Shown: piece after piece, positions 8,807-17,302 of the stretch
Layout of the letters: the number at the start of each line of letters is the position of its first letter
Position numbering within the stretch: position 1 is the stretch's first letter
NCBI RefSeq assembly: GCF_012524165.2
Contig: NZ_JABACJ020000010.1
Coordinates: 89,259-153,258 of the forward strand
From: Faecalicatena faecalis
GTDB lineage: Bacteria > Bacillota > Clostridia > Lachnospirales > Lachnospiraceae
Direction: 5' to 3'
DNA: 64,000 nt
Notes under the pieces: generated by a model
Database searches by the model: none
What the model saw: the letters and a program-made list of their open reading frames with translations, nothing else
What the model was told of the DNA's origin: nothing
Program-made: the position numbers and the translations under genes

Positions 8807-9214
8807 TTAATTTAATTTACCTAATATTTCTTCTTTATCAGCCTCTGAAAGTTCGCCCATCTTCCAGCCCAGTCCTACACCATCATCTTTATATCTAGGG
8901 ATTAGATGCATGTGAAAATGAAAGACAGTCTGCCCTGCTGCCTCTTCATTATTCTGTACAATGTTATATCCATCACATCCAAGCACGTCTTTAAGCTTCA
9001 ATACCATCTTCTTGGCCAATACCATTACCTTTGCTGCCAATTCCTCATCCAGGTCATACAGATTTCGATAATGCTCCTTAGGAATAATTAATGCATGTCC
9101 TTTTGATGCCGGGCTCAGATCCAATATCACACGGAAGTCGTTATCTTCATAAAGCGTCGCCGATGGAATCTCACCGGATGCCAGCTTACAAAAAATGCAG
9201 TTTTCATCTTTCAT
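8807..9214 (-). CDS. HIT family nucleotide hydrolase
   Basis: A histidine-triad protein of 135 residues. Family members hydrolyse purine nucleoside phosphoramidates and related AMP conjugates. The active-site triad is clear (HFHMHLIPRY, about residues 98-107). The N-terminal CIFCKLASGEIPS is typical of the Zn-bearing HIT subgroup. The ATG has a GGGG-type ribosome binding site. It is the first gene of a likely two-gene operon with the sigma factor. Confidence 0.93.
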   Translation of the reverse strand: MKDENCIFCKLASGEIPSATLYEDNDFRVILDLSPASKGHALIIPKEHYRNLYDLDEELAAKVMVLAKKMVLKLKDVLGCDGYNIVQNNEEAAGQTVFHFHMHLIPRYKDDGVGLGWKMGELSEADKEEILGKLN

Positions 9215-9556
9215 AGCTTTTCCCCATTTCTTTTTTTATTTAATAGTAGTATATCCTATTTTTTCCAAAATGAGAAGGGGTTTTTGTCGACGGAATGCTG
9301 TCGAAACTTGTCTGCCGGATTTTGTTGAACCCCCGTATTCATCGTGCTAGACTACAATTAAGGTTTACCAAATAGGTACACCTAAGCACATGCCCTAAGG
9401 ATTTGACGGATGCAGAACTACAGAGCTGCATATACTTATTGGACTAACTAATATACAATAAGACAGACCCTAGGGGTACACCATAATAAACGCCCAACAG
9501 GGCAGATCCACAACAATCTGCGGATCAGGTATACTATAAAGGAGGGACTTAAGATA
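9215..9556 (+). other. Intergenic region with structured 5' leader of the histidine kinase gene
   Basis: No gene. From about 9360 to 9550 several short perfect hairpins follow one another: ATGCAG/CTGCAT, CTTATTG/CAATAAG, GCCC/GGGC and GATCC/GGATC, then a GGAGGGA ribosome binding site. A TACAAT at 9353-9358 could be the -10 element, but no convincing -35 is seen. The density of hairpins suggests a structured leader RNA. I do not recognise a known riboswitch class. Confidence 0.4.
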
Positions 9557-10288
9557 ATGCTACATAATATTGACATCAATAAGATGAATGCGCTTATGGA
9601 GGCAGATCATGACGCAAAACAGATTATCACCCAGCTACTCGACAACCACCATGAGACGGTATCGACGATTGCACATGAAGTACGTAACCCGCTGACACTT
9701 ATTTCATCTTCACTTCAAGTTATGGAAATACAACATCCAGAAGTCAAAGATTTTCCTCATTGGAAACAGACTATGGAAGATATTGGTTTTGTGTGTCAGC
9801 TTTTAAACGAACTTTCCACTTTTAACAATGGCGATACACTCCGCTATTCAGTATTTTCCATTGAACGGCTTCTAAAAAATATTGCCGTATCTTTCGCAAT
9901 CTCTTTAGACTCCGAAGATTCCGATATCGAATTCACTTCCGAAATTCCCTCCGGCCTGGGCGACTTCACAGGCGATAAAGTGAAGTTAGAAGAAGTCTTC
10001 CTTAACCTTCTTAAAAATGCCAAAGAATCCATTATGGGTGAAGGCAGTATCCGCTTGACAGCAAGCCGGGAACATGACACTCTCACGATTCAATGCCAGG
10101 ACACCGGCTGTGGAATCTCTGATGAGATAATAGACTATATTTTTGAACCTTTTAAGACCTTCAAAGAAGGCGGCACAGGACTTGGCCTGTCACTTTCAAA
10201 AAAAATCATTGAATCTCATGGCGGTTCGATCTCTGTAGAATCAAAAGTTGACGAAGGTTCTTGCTTTACAATAAAGCTTCCAATCTAA
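9557..10288 (+). CDS. Cytosolic orphan sensor histidine kinase
   Basis: 243 residues with no membrane helix and almost no sensor region. The H-box is STIAHEVRNPLTLISSS (about 37-53). The ATP-binding domain shows the N-box (LEEVFLNLLKNAKESI), G1 (DTGCGI), F-box (FEPFKT) and G2 (GGTGLGLSLSKK). The short H-box/ATPase layout resembles the catalytic half of sporulation-type kinases feeding Spo0F/Spo0A; that assignment is inference. No response regulator is adjacent. A roughly 200-base structured leader precedes it. Confidence 0.85.
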   Translation: MLHNIDINKMNALMEADHDAKQIITQLLDNHHETVSTIAHEVRNPLTLISSSLQVMEIQHPEVKDFPHWKQTMEDIGFVCQLLNELSTFNNGDTLRYSVFSIERLLKNIAVSFAISLDSEDSDIEFTSEIPSGLGDFTGDKVKLEEVFLNLLKNAKESIMGEGSIRLTASREHDTLTIQCQDTGCGISDEIIDYIFEPFKTFKEGGTGLGLSLSKKIIESHGGSISVESKVDEGSCFTIKLPI

Positions 10289-10336
10289 CATCTGCGAAGC
10301 CGCTGATACTTTATATTCATCAATTGTAAGGTAAAA

Positions 10337-10936
10337 TCAATATATTGCATCTGCACGCGGTCTGCGGTATATCAGAACAGCAGTCATAAATCCACAGACA
10401 AGTCCTCCTATATGCGCAGCATTGTCTACCCCTGAGCTTGTAAATCCAAAATACAGGCTCAGGGCAACCATGAACAGAATCCCTCGATTCGTAATACGGC
10501 CTGCCCTTCCGTGATTTTTCAATACAACACATACCAGAGCTCCCATAAGACCAAAAATCGCACCGGAGGCCCCCGCTGAAACGACCATCTCACTTGCTTT
10601 TGTATTCATATATAAAGAAAGTAGATTTCCTCCCAGACCAGATATAAAATAAATAATCAGGAATCTGATTCTGCCTGTCTCCAATTCTAAGTTCCATCCC
10701 AATGCCCCCAGCATGACCATATTATTCAACAGATGGTTGATTCCAAAATGAAGAAAAAGGCTGGTAAAAATCCGATAATACTCATGACCTTCCACAATGT
10801 ATGGCTGGTACATTGCACCATGTTCCAACATGAACATACTGTCTTCTGTCATTCCCATAAAGGATAGAATAAAAAACACACCGACATTGATTACGATCAA
10901 TACTGTCGTACAGACTGCCTTCTTATTATTTTCCAA
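10337..10936 (-). CDS. Rhomboid family intramembrane serine protease
   Basis: A six-helix rhomboid protease of 199 residues. The catalytic Ser lies in SAGASGAIFG (about residue 125) and the catalytic His in AHIGGL (about 178). The conserved HFGINHLLNN lies in helix 2. Translation likely begins at TTG (10936) after AAAGGGGA. It follows the DUF6382 gene by about 30 bases on the same strand, so it is probably the last gene of the tad transcript. Rhomboids cleave single-span membrane proteins; a pilus-related substrate is only a guess. Confidence 0.9.
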   Translation of the reverse strand: MENNKKAVCTTVLIVINVGVFFILSFMGMTEDSMFMLEHGAMYQPYIVEGHEYYRIFTSLFLHFGINHLLNNMVMLGALGWNLELETGRIRFLIIYFISGLGGNLLSLYMNTKASEMVVSAGASGAIFGLMGALVCVVLKNHGRAGRITNRGILFMVALSLYFGFTSSGVDNAAHIGGLVCGFMTAVLIYRRPRADAIY

Positions 10937-10969
10937 TTCAATTCCCCTTTTCTTATCATATGATTCATA

Positions 10970-11755
10970 TTATAAAGGGTCATTATCTTGCTGTCCATCG
11001 GTTTCTAAAATCAAATCCCGCCAATTTCCCCAACGGCCTTTTTTTAATTTATCAGCAGCCTTTTTCCACGGCTTCCAATGTCCACCGATCTCGCGAATTG
11101 TTTCCACATCAGGCGTCTGTACATATTCTTCCTCCTCCAATGAAAAAAGATGATCATCCGGTATGCCTCCTGTTTCTTCTATCATTTCGTTTCTTTCCTC
11201 CCCTCTTCTTTTTTCCTCATGCTCCCGGTATTCATCCATTATTTTTTCCAAATCATAGTTTTCCTGTAAAGTGGCCTTGTGGATTTCATATGCAAGCAGA
11301 ATCCCTTCTGTCTCCTCATAATCGAGTTTTTTCACAAAGTATTCTGTTATAATATGAAAGGCTTCACAAAGCGGCTTTTTTCTAGCCGGAAGATAGCAAA
11401 AATGCCATGTACCGCTGCCGAAGAACATAAACTCTGGATAAAGCAGGAGACTGTCAGGACTGAGCATATAGCGTCTCAAGGATTTGACCACCTCCATCAG
11501 ACGGTTTACAAAAAGAATCATGTCATCCTTCTTGATAGGAGCGGTCTCAAACATTGTCTTCATCGAGATCATTCCAGTCACCACATAACTATATCTACTT
11601 TTCTGATCTATCCCACAGCCTGTAATATCTAATAGCCCGGGAATATTATTTTCCGTCAGCATATGTATCTGATAATCCTCTTCATATCCCTGGGGCAGAT
11701 CTATATGCAGGCAGACCTTATTCAGTTCTTTTTCATATCCTGTTTTCATTTTCAT
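10970..11755 (-). CDS. DUF6382-like protein at the end of the tad operon
   Basis: About 261 residues. The N-terminal region (about 1-180) resembles the DUF6382 domain found in tad loci of Lachnospiraceae, where it is often fused to an FHA domain. Here the C-terminal part is only a charged Glu/Arg tail without FHA motifs, so this looks like the short form. The start at 11755 is favoured by AAGGAGG five bases upstream. It lies immediately after a TadE-like gene and before the rhomboid gene. Confidence 0.65.
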   Translation of the reverse strand: MKMKTGYEKELNKVCLHIDLPQGYEEDYQIHMLTENNIPGLLDITGCGIDQKSRYSYVVTGMISMKTMFETAPIKKDDMILFVNRLMEVVKSLRRYMLSPDSLLLYPEFMFFGSGTWHFCYLPARKKPLCEAFHIITEYFVKKLDYEETEGILLAYEIHKATLQENYDLEKIMDEYREHEEKRRGEERNEMIEETGGIPDDHLFSLEEEEYVQTPDVETIREIGGHWKPWKKAADKLKKGRWGNWRDLILETDGQQDNDPL

Positions 11756-11765
11756 TTTTTCCTCC

Positions 11766-12233
11766 TTACCTGCCCTCTGCATCCCCGATCGATTCTAACT
11801 GTCTCTTTTTTCTTATTTTATCTTCTGGCCTGGGAAGCGCAGCCTTCTGGACAGCCGAAACCTGCATCCATCCTTTTCCCGCATGTACAGATACTTCAAT
11901 ACTTTTTTTACTTTTCGTTATCTCAATTCCCGTCAGTCTTAGTAGGATCAGCTTTCCCTTCACCCGCTCTCTATAAAAATTCTGCAGGTCTACGTCTTCC
12001 TTCCCTTTCTGTCTCGCCATCTGGGTTCCGACAACCGCTGTTTCTGCTGCTGCACCATTCAGTATATTTTTATCGTGGTAATAAAACACTGTGTAGACCA
12101 CCAGTAAAAAGACCAGAAAGACTACAGGCAGTATATAAGCCATTTCTACGGTAATACTGCCCCTGGCACCACCGACTTTTACATTCCTCCCCAATATCCA
12201 CTTTCTGGAACCGCCCTTAATCTGACTGGCCAT
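11766..12233 (-). CDS. TadE-like minor pseudopilin
   Basis: 155 residues with a basic leader, then GARGSITVEMAYILPVVFLVF: the prepilin-like cleavage site followed by a hydrophobic helix (about 27-50), as in TadE-family pseudopilins processed by the adjacent peptidase. The outer part is short and featureless. The ATG directly follows the stop of the prepilin peptidase gene, with GGAGGA inside that gene's end, so translation is probably coupled. Confidence 0.82.
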   Translation of the reverse strand: MASQIKGGSRKWILGRNVKVGGARGSITVEMAYILPVVFLVFLLVVYTVFYYHDKNILNGAAAETAVVGTQMARQKGKEDVDLQNFYRERVKGKLILLRLTGIEITKSKKSIEVSVHAGKGWMQVSAVQKAALPRPEDKIRKKRQLESIGDAEGR

Positions 12234-12665
12234 CTAAAATCCTCCCAGGCACAACCAGAGAGTATAAGAAATACATAAGAAGGGAACAAACGGATACCCG
12301 ATACTTCTGTCAAATTTATGTAAGCCTAGAGCAAACATTGCAAAGATTGCAGACAGTAGAAACGCCGAAGCTAAAACACCAAGAAGATTCCAAAATCCTA
12401 GATAAATACCCAGGACTAATATCAAGATACTGTCGCCATATCCAAATCCCTCATCCGTCATCTTGCTCACCACGCTGAATACGATTCCTACGGCAGCTCC
12501 TGCCACTGCCAGAACAAGCGGAATCGCCCCCTGATATACACACAATACTCCTGCTGCAATCCCTCCTGCTGCGAGTATCCACACTGGAAGCTTCCGTATA
12601 CGGATATCAATTATGGAAAGCATACATAAATAAACACCACATCCTACCTGACCTATTTCGAACAT
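12234..12665 (-). CDS. Prepilin peptidase (A24, TadV/CpaA type)
   Basis: Aspartic membrane protease that cleaves the leaders of Flp pilin and TadE-like pseudopilins. 143 residues and several helices. The two catalytic aspartates lie in IIDIRIRKLP and in the GxGD motif (FGYGDSILI). It lacks the methylase domain of PilD, as usual for Tad systems. I choose the ATG at 12665, since AGGAGG abuts the upstream ATG at 12674 but lies nine bases before this one. It overlaps the upstream TadE-like gene by 13 bases. Confidence 0.88.
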   Translation of the reverse strand: MFEIGQVGCGVYLCMLSIIDIRIRKLPVWILAAGGIAAGVLCVYQGAIPLVLAVAGAAVGIVFSVVSKMTDEGFGYGDSILILVLGIYLGFWNLLGVLASAFLLSAIFAMFALGLHKFDRSIGYPFVPFLCISYTLWLCLGGF

Positions 12666-13459
12666 CTGCTGCATCCTCCTAACATACTTACTTCTGATTT
12701 CTTTACAGCATGAACTGTTCTCTTAAGTCCGCTGCAATTTAAAGAGTTATGGTATTTTCCCCCTGTATTCGTTACATAAACTCCTGCCATCGTGTCACCA
12801 TGTACACATTTTTCACATTTGTGGTATCTTCCTCCATCTTCATTCCGAATCGTTGACAGTTGGGAAGCTGGGATGAACTGCACAGAGAGCTGTAAATAGG
12901 TGCATTGATAATTCTCATGGTATACCAGCGCGTGATCCGTTATATAAACGACCTGATCCTCCTCAGAATTGCCCTCCCGTTTTGTGTACCCATTCCACCC
13001 CTTTACTTTCATCGTCTCCTTAAACTTAGCTGTTAAATTCGAAAATTTAGGAAATGGAAGCCTAACAGAATATTCCACTGTAACGTAAATTTCCCCTGTT
13101 AAAATAGACATATAAGTTTTCCCACACCGTATTCCCGAACTGACTCCAGATAAAATACTTCTTTCAATTCTTTCTGCACCGATATTATTTACAATATCAC
13201 TTTTTAGTTTTATGATATTCACGGCAGGGAGTGTCACTACATCCTCCGCGGCAGTCTTAGCCGCACTTTGGGCTGCTGCTCGAATACTTGTCCGTATGGA
13301 CTGCATTTCTAAAAGATAGACCAAGCTTAATATCGCAAATAGAAAGATGGGGATTGTAAGAGCTGCCTCTACTGTTACACTTGCTTTTGAACCCAATATA
13401 GATGCCCTTTCCTTGTTCGAATTGGTTAGGGTTGTATTTGATTTTTTCATCGCAGTCAT
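12653..13459 (-). CDS. TadE-like pseudopilin with tandem Cys/His motifs
   Basis: 268 residues. A short leader ends in ERASILGSKASVTVEAAL, then a hydrophobic helix (about 32-52) in the pseudopilin style. The C-terminal half holds two similar units, each with V-Y-x-T, then Y-H-x4-C-x2-L, and a closing C-x2-C (about 170-224 and 226-268). This looks like a duplicated small metal-binding or disulfide unit. GAAAGG lies five bases before the ATG at 13459. The first 16 codons, the start and the ribosome binding site lie inside a segment bounded by a perfect inverted repeat. Confidence 0.8.
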   Translation of the reverse strand: MTAMKKSNTTLTNSNKERASILGSKASVTVEAALTIPIFLFAILSLVYLLEMQSIRTSIRAAAQSAAKTAAEDVVTLPAVNIIKLKSDIVNNIGAERIERSILSGVSSGIRCGKTYMSILTGEIYVTVEYSVRLPFPKFSNLTAKFKETMKVKGWNGYTKREGNSEEDQVVYITDHALVYHENYQCTYLQLSVQFIPASQLSTIRNEDGGRYHKCEKCVHGDTMAGVYVTNTGGKYHNSLNCSGLKRTVHAVKKSEVSMLGGCSRCSK

Positions 13460-13556
13460 TTTATCCTTTCTAAAGTTTCGTTATGGGAATATACTCTATC
13501 TCCGGTAGGGAGCCCGGAAGATACATAGGAGAAAGGGCATCTATATTGGGTTCAAA
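13386..13556. repeat. Perfect 26 bp inverted repeat around the TadE-like gene start (possible inverton)
   Basis: The arms 13386-13411 and 13531-13556 are exact inverted copies with a 119 bp spacer. The left arm encodes part of the leader (E-R-A-S-I-L-G-S); the right arm lies in the intergenic gap. The spacer holds the start codon and ribosome binding site. On the opposite strand an ATG at 13483 is exactly 48 bases from the right arm, just as the native ATG is 48 bases from the left arm. Inversion would therefore give an in-frame alternative 16-residue N-terminus. Confidence 0.8.
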
Positions 13557-13572
13557 TGGAACAAATCTTATC

Positions 13573-14946
13573 CTATATGGTTTCATAACCAAAATACACA
13601 GGGAATTCATAAGTCAGCCCCTCACGGATGACTGCCTTATTCTGAAGTCTGAGCCTTACAACACAAGCATCAATGCAAAATGACGGGTTTTCCTTTTCTA
13701 ATCTCAAATTCTGTTCAACCCTGTCCAAAGCCTTCATGGTCAAGTTCTTTTCATCCTTTAGGAAGAGAAGGATTCTCATATAATCTGTATATGTAAGTCC
13801 ACCTTCTGCATCCATACCATCCTGTGTATCATCCTGGCTTCCAAGCGTCATAAGGGACGACAGGGACAACTGCCAGTTTTCACTATTTTTTATTAAGGCA
13901 GCCTTTTTTCCTGACATCAGAGCCCTAAGATCCATGATGCTCTCACCGAATGCCCAGGCAGCAATCAACACTTGTTTCACAATTTCTGCTACAGCCGGCA
14001 ATGCGGCCAAGGTAGACAAGGTTAGTGCTAACGTTTCGGCTTCAGCCTGTTTCGCAGCATCCGTCTGCAGATACAGATAATTAATACCGAAACGAACTCC
14101 AATGAGCCTTTTGACTACAGACTCTAAATTTTCCATATCCGACTCCTTTTCTCCAATCATATACTCTAGCTCATAGGACAAACTTCTATTTTCTCCCTTT
14201 GGCTCGACCGCATTTCCAAACTTCTTCAAAAGATATTCATGGAATAAAAGCCGCTCCTCCAAACCATTCATTCCTTGTCGGGTATAGAAACTTCCTCTTC
14301 CGCTCCTTAGGTGTCTGCCTCCTGGCTGATCACCTGCCGATATCCGCTTATTGGATATCTGGAATTCACCCGGCAGTACAAGCTGCAGGATATTAGACTG
14401 CTTCAGATTTGATACATTGGGAAGAGGATTATTCTCCGCTGGCAGCATACTCTCTCCCTCCTCCAGGACATTCTCCAATTCCTGATTCCATTCTTCATCC
14501 TGCCGTTTCACCTCTTCCCCTTGCATCTCCTGTTCTTCCCAGATTCCGGCCATTCCAGCCAGATCACGTACAATTGAGATTCCATAAGTCCGCTCCATAT
14601 AATCCAGTACCTGTTCTCTGAATGCACTGCCGTTTTTGTCGGTCAGATACTGAATTCCTTCCATTTCGTGCTCTATTCCCAAAGTTCCGTAATACCTCAT
14701 TCGATCAAGCAGGTTGTCTTCTCTGTATGTCTTTGTACCGTAACTTCCATCGATTGCAAGAATTTCATACTCCTCTAAAAGATTCTTCTGATATTCACCG
14801 AATATTGAAAATATAGCACGATCTACATCCAGCCTTTTTTGATTTTTTGAGACCTGCAGCATGGTACTTTCCAGCATCGCTGTGATAAACGATATGAGGA
14901 GAACAAAAATCAGACTTAAAAACGCTGTGACTTCTCCCCGTTTCAT
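13573..14946 (-). CDS. DUF5702-type protein of the tad locus
   Basis: About 457 residues. It begins MKRGEVTAFLSLIFVLLISF, a pseudopilin-like helix with the polar leader ending in G-E-V-T, followed by a long outer region with coiled-coil-prone stretches and a hydrophobic segment at about 330-350. DUF5702 is named from memory of tad-associated proteins. The ATG at 14946 sits one base after the flp1 stop, so translation is likely coupled; the longer frame to 14982 would overlap flp1. It may be a minor pilin or assembly factor. Confidence 0.7.
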   Translation of the reverse strand: MKRGEVTAFLSLIFVLLISFITAMLESTMLQVSKNQKRLDVDRAIFSIFGEYQKNLLEEYEILAIDGSYGTKTYREDNLLDRMRYYGTLGIEHEMEGIQYLTDKNGSAFREQVLDYMERTYGISIVRDLAGMAGIWEEQEMQGEEVKRQDEEWNQELENVLEEGESMLPAENNPLPNVSNLKQSNILQLVLPGEFQISNKRISAGDQPGGRHLRSGRGSFYTRQGMNGLEERLLFHEYLLKKFGNAVEPKGENRSLSYELEYMIGEKESDMENLESVVKRLIGVRFGINYLYLQTDAAKQAEAETLALTLSTLAALPAVAEIVKQVLIAAWAFGESIMDLRALMSGKKAALIKNSENWQLSLSSLMTLGSQDDTQDGMDAEGGLTYTDYMRILLFLKDEKNLTMKALDRVEQNLRLEKENPSFCIDACVVRLRLQNKAVIREGLTYEFPVYFGYETI

Positions 14947-14947
14947 C

Positions 14948-15160
14948 TTAAATTCCTGCACTTTCGCTCGTAATCTTGTCAAAAATTGAATTTACGAGAC
15001 TAATGAGCTGATTCTTAAAAATCAAGACGAGCGCGATGATCACGACTAAAATCAGGATCATCTCGACCACAGACAGCCCCGAATTGTCTTCCAATACATA
15101 TCTTATATGCATAAATTTCTGCAGCACCTTATATTTAATCCTTCTTGCTTTTTCTTTCAT
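14948..15160 (-). CDS. Flp1-like Tad pilin
   Basis: The likely major pilin. From the ATG at 15160 the product is 70 residues: a basic leader, then NSGLSVVEMILILVVIIALV, where G-L-S-V-V-E is the expected peptidase site and the hydrophobic helix the assembly core. GGAAAGGG lies upstream. A longer frame back to a TTG at 15292 would give 114 residues but overlaps tadC and has a weak start, so I prefer the short form. It sits between tadC and the DUF5702 gene. Confidence 0.82.
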   Translation of the reverse strand: MKEKARRIKYKVLQKFMHIRYVLEDNSGLSVVEMILILVVIIALVLIFKNQLISLVNSIFDKITSESAGI

Positions 15161-15257
15161 ATTCTCTTTCCCTTTCCTTTTTCTTTTCTCCTGCTGCTCC
15201 CAATATTCTCTGTCAAAGTAGATATTCCAAATCCGCTTTGCCGCTTTCTTGATGACG

Positions 15258-16502
15258 TTATATTTGTATCGTAAAAAACGCTGGAACGACAATAATCACT
15301 AATACTACCGCTAACATCATGAACATAGGGCCTAACAGCTTTGTGCCCGCCTCTTCCCCTAGTTTCCTGGCCTGATTTTTTCTGTCCTCAAAGGCATCTA
15401 CAGTCTCTTTTTTCAATAGATCTGTAAGTCCCTTTGTTCCTTTTCGCAGATTTTGGGACAGCATTGCGCCGAATTTCCGGTAAGAAATGAGTCCGCACCT
15501 TCCTCCAAATCTTTCATAACTCTCTCCTTCAGATACACCTCCCTGAATCTCATGCATTGTATAGACCATTTCTTCATAGGCTGTCCGCTCTCCTCTTTCT
15601 GCCTTCTGCCTTTCATAATCCCGGGCAATCTTAAACCATGCCTTTCTAACCGTCATTCCCGCGCCCAAAAACAGGGTGAACTGGCTGATCAACTGAGGGT
15701 AATCTGCAGTCAACTGTTTATTCCGCATCTCCTTCGCCTGCTTTTTCTTCTGCTTATCCAGTGCAAAAACTGCTCCGGCTGCCGCAATTCCCAGTACAAA
15801 TAGACCTGCCGAGCGGGCATCTTTTGCATATTTCCACTTCACCGGCTTTCCATCCAGAGTATCTGGAAGTACCAGATATTTTTTCTCCTTGCTTTCGGCC
15901 TCATTCTTTTGAACCTGCTGTGCCAGCTTTTGTGCCATTTTTTCTTTTTTACTCAGCTTAGGCGGAAGTATCTTTGCATAAAATGTATGTACTGCCTCTT
16001 CCTCTCCGCTGGAAAGAATTGCCCGAAGTTCTACAAGAGTCCCCTCCTCTTTTAGCTTGTCCTCCTGAATTTCACCCATTAGATTCAGAACAGAATAGTC
16101 CCCCAATTCCCAGGATACCTGAATTCCAGTATCGGGAATTTTTTCAATCAGCTTCAGGTCATATCTGACTTCATCCAAACTGGTATTTTCCCCAAGTATG
16201 AGAGTCTCCAACTGACTTCCTGCCTGTTCAAAGACCTCTGGAAGCTTCTCCTTGCTGAATTCCTTCCCCGAAACAGTCACCGTCAAAGGCTCCTTTTCTC
16301 CATCGATCTGAGCCTCTAGGTCAATCTCCTGTTTCCCGGAGCCATATTCCCCTCGTTCAAGAATGCTCTTTCCTGCTTTATTTTGATCCGGTGCCCGGTT
16401 ATTATCGGCCAAAAATACAAGAAGCGTGACAGCACTCGCCGACAGAAATACCACTCCCATCCTTCCATATACCGATAGCGAATTCCACCTTATCCTTCCC
16501 AT
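15258..16502 (-). CDS. TadC-like T2SSF inner-membrane platform protein
   Basis: 414 residues. The T2SSF domain lies in the C-terminal half, with a final helix LAVVLVIIVVPAFFTIQI. The N-terminal half is unusual for TadC: one transmembrane helix (about 13-32) followed by an outer beta-rich domain of about 180 residues before the second membrane segment (about 228-245). It should pair with TadB as the membrane platform powered by CpaF. Confidence 0.85.
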   Translation of the reverse strand: MGRIRWNSLSVYGRMGVVFLSASAVTLLVFLADNNRAPDQNKAGKSILERGEYGSGKQEIDLEAQIDGEKEPLTVTVSGKEFSKEKLPEVFEQAGSQLETLILGENTSLDEVRYDLKLIEKIPDTGIQVSWELGDYSVLNLMGEIQEDKLKEEGTLVELRAILSSGEEEAVHTFYAKILPPKLSKKEKMAQKLAQQVQKNEAESKEKKYLVLPDTLDGKPVKWKYAKDARSAGLFVLGIAAAGAVFALDKQKKKQAKEMRNKQLTADYPQLISQFTLFLGAGMTVRKAWFKIARDYERQKAERGERTAYEEMVYTMHEIQGGVSEGESYERFGGRCGLISYRKFGAMLSQNLRKGTKGLTDLLKKETVDAFEDRKNQARKLGEEAGTKLLGPMFMMLAVVLVIIVVPAFFTIQI

Positions 16503-16561
16503 GCTGTTCCCTCCTCTACTCCTTTTTGTCCCATCTTTTTACTGCAGCAGAGTTTCGTCCT

Positions 16562-17302
16562 CTATACCTCAATATCCACCAGATTTTTCCCTAATTTATA
16601 GGCCACAGCATAAATTCCAAGGCATCCGCTCATCAACGCGGCTCCAAGCACGTTGCCATACAAGACGCCCATGAACTCCGGAAAGGCCAGCCGCATATAA
16701 AGGATAATTCCAAATGGAATGATGCACATCACGTTAAATTCCAGCTTTTTTGCTGCTAAGAGGGTCTGTATTTCCTTCTCTACCTCTATTTTTTCACCGA
16801 TATCGTGGACCGCATTCCGAATAATAGTTATGCTGTCTCCGCCAGTCCGTTTTGCAGTGATAAAAACAGTTACAAAGCTATCTACATCCTCCTGGCCGAC
16901 CCTTCTTGCAAATTCATCCAGCACCTGTTCTGCCGTCCGATTCATATCAAGCTGATAGATCATCCTGTTAAACTCTTTCTGTATCCTGCATTGTTTTTGA
17001 AAAAGAGGTTTCATATCCCTGGCTGCTTCACGAATAGCATTCTCTACGGAATATCCTACATTCATAGCTGCAGCCATCGCCTGAATCCCGGTCCTAAATT
17101 GTTCGCGGAATTCCTGTTCCTTATTATGGCACTGCTCCTTCTGCCATTGAACCAGATATACGCACACGCCTGGAATTACAAGAAATACCGCCAGCCAAGA
17201 GTCATAGAACAGATAGCCCGCCATTCCCATTAACAAGATTCCTCTTCCCAATGCCAACAGATATTCTTTAGGTCTGATATCCTGCTGCCAGCAGCTTTTC
17301 AC
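16562..17302 (-). CDS. TadB-like T2SSF inner-membrane platform protein
   Basis: 246 residues with N-terminal helices (about 16-50), a T2SSF domain (about 70-190, including FRTGIQAMAAAMNVGYSVENAI), and C-terminal helices. It starts at GTG 17302 and overlaps the end of cpaF by 35 bases, which suggests translational coupling. With TadC it forms the platform of the Tad pilus machine. Confidence 0.88.
   Translation of the reverse strand: MKSCWQQDIRPKEYLLALGRGILLMGMAGYLFYDSWLAVFLVIPGVCVYLVQWQKEQCHNKEQEFREQFRTGIQAMAAAMNVGYSVENAIREAARDMKPLFQKQCRIQKEFNRMIYQLDMNRTAEQVLDEFARRVGQEDVDSFVTVFITAKRTGGDSITIIRNAVHDIGEKIEVEKEIQTLLAAKKLEFNVMCIIPFGIILYMRLAFPEFMGVLYGNVLGAALMSGCLGIYAVAYKLGKNLVDIEV

Noticed and set aside
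13483..13683. Plus-strand open frame starting MGIYSISGREPG
   Set aside because: It runs antisense into the DUF5702 gene, has no good ribosome binding site and no family resemblance. Its value is only as the alternative N-terminus if the inverted-repeat segment flips.
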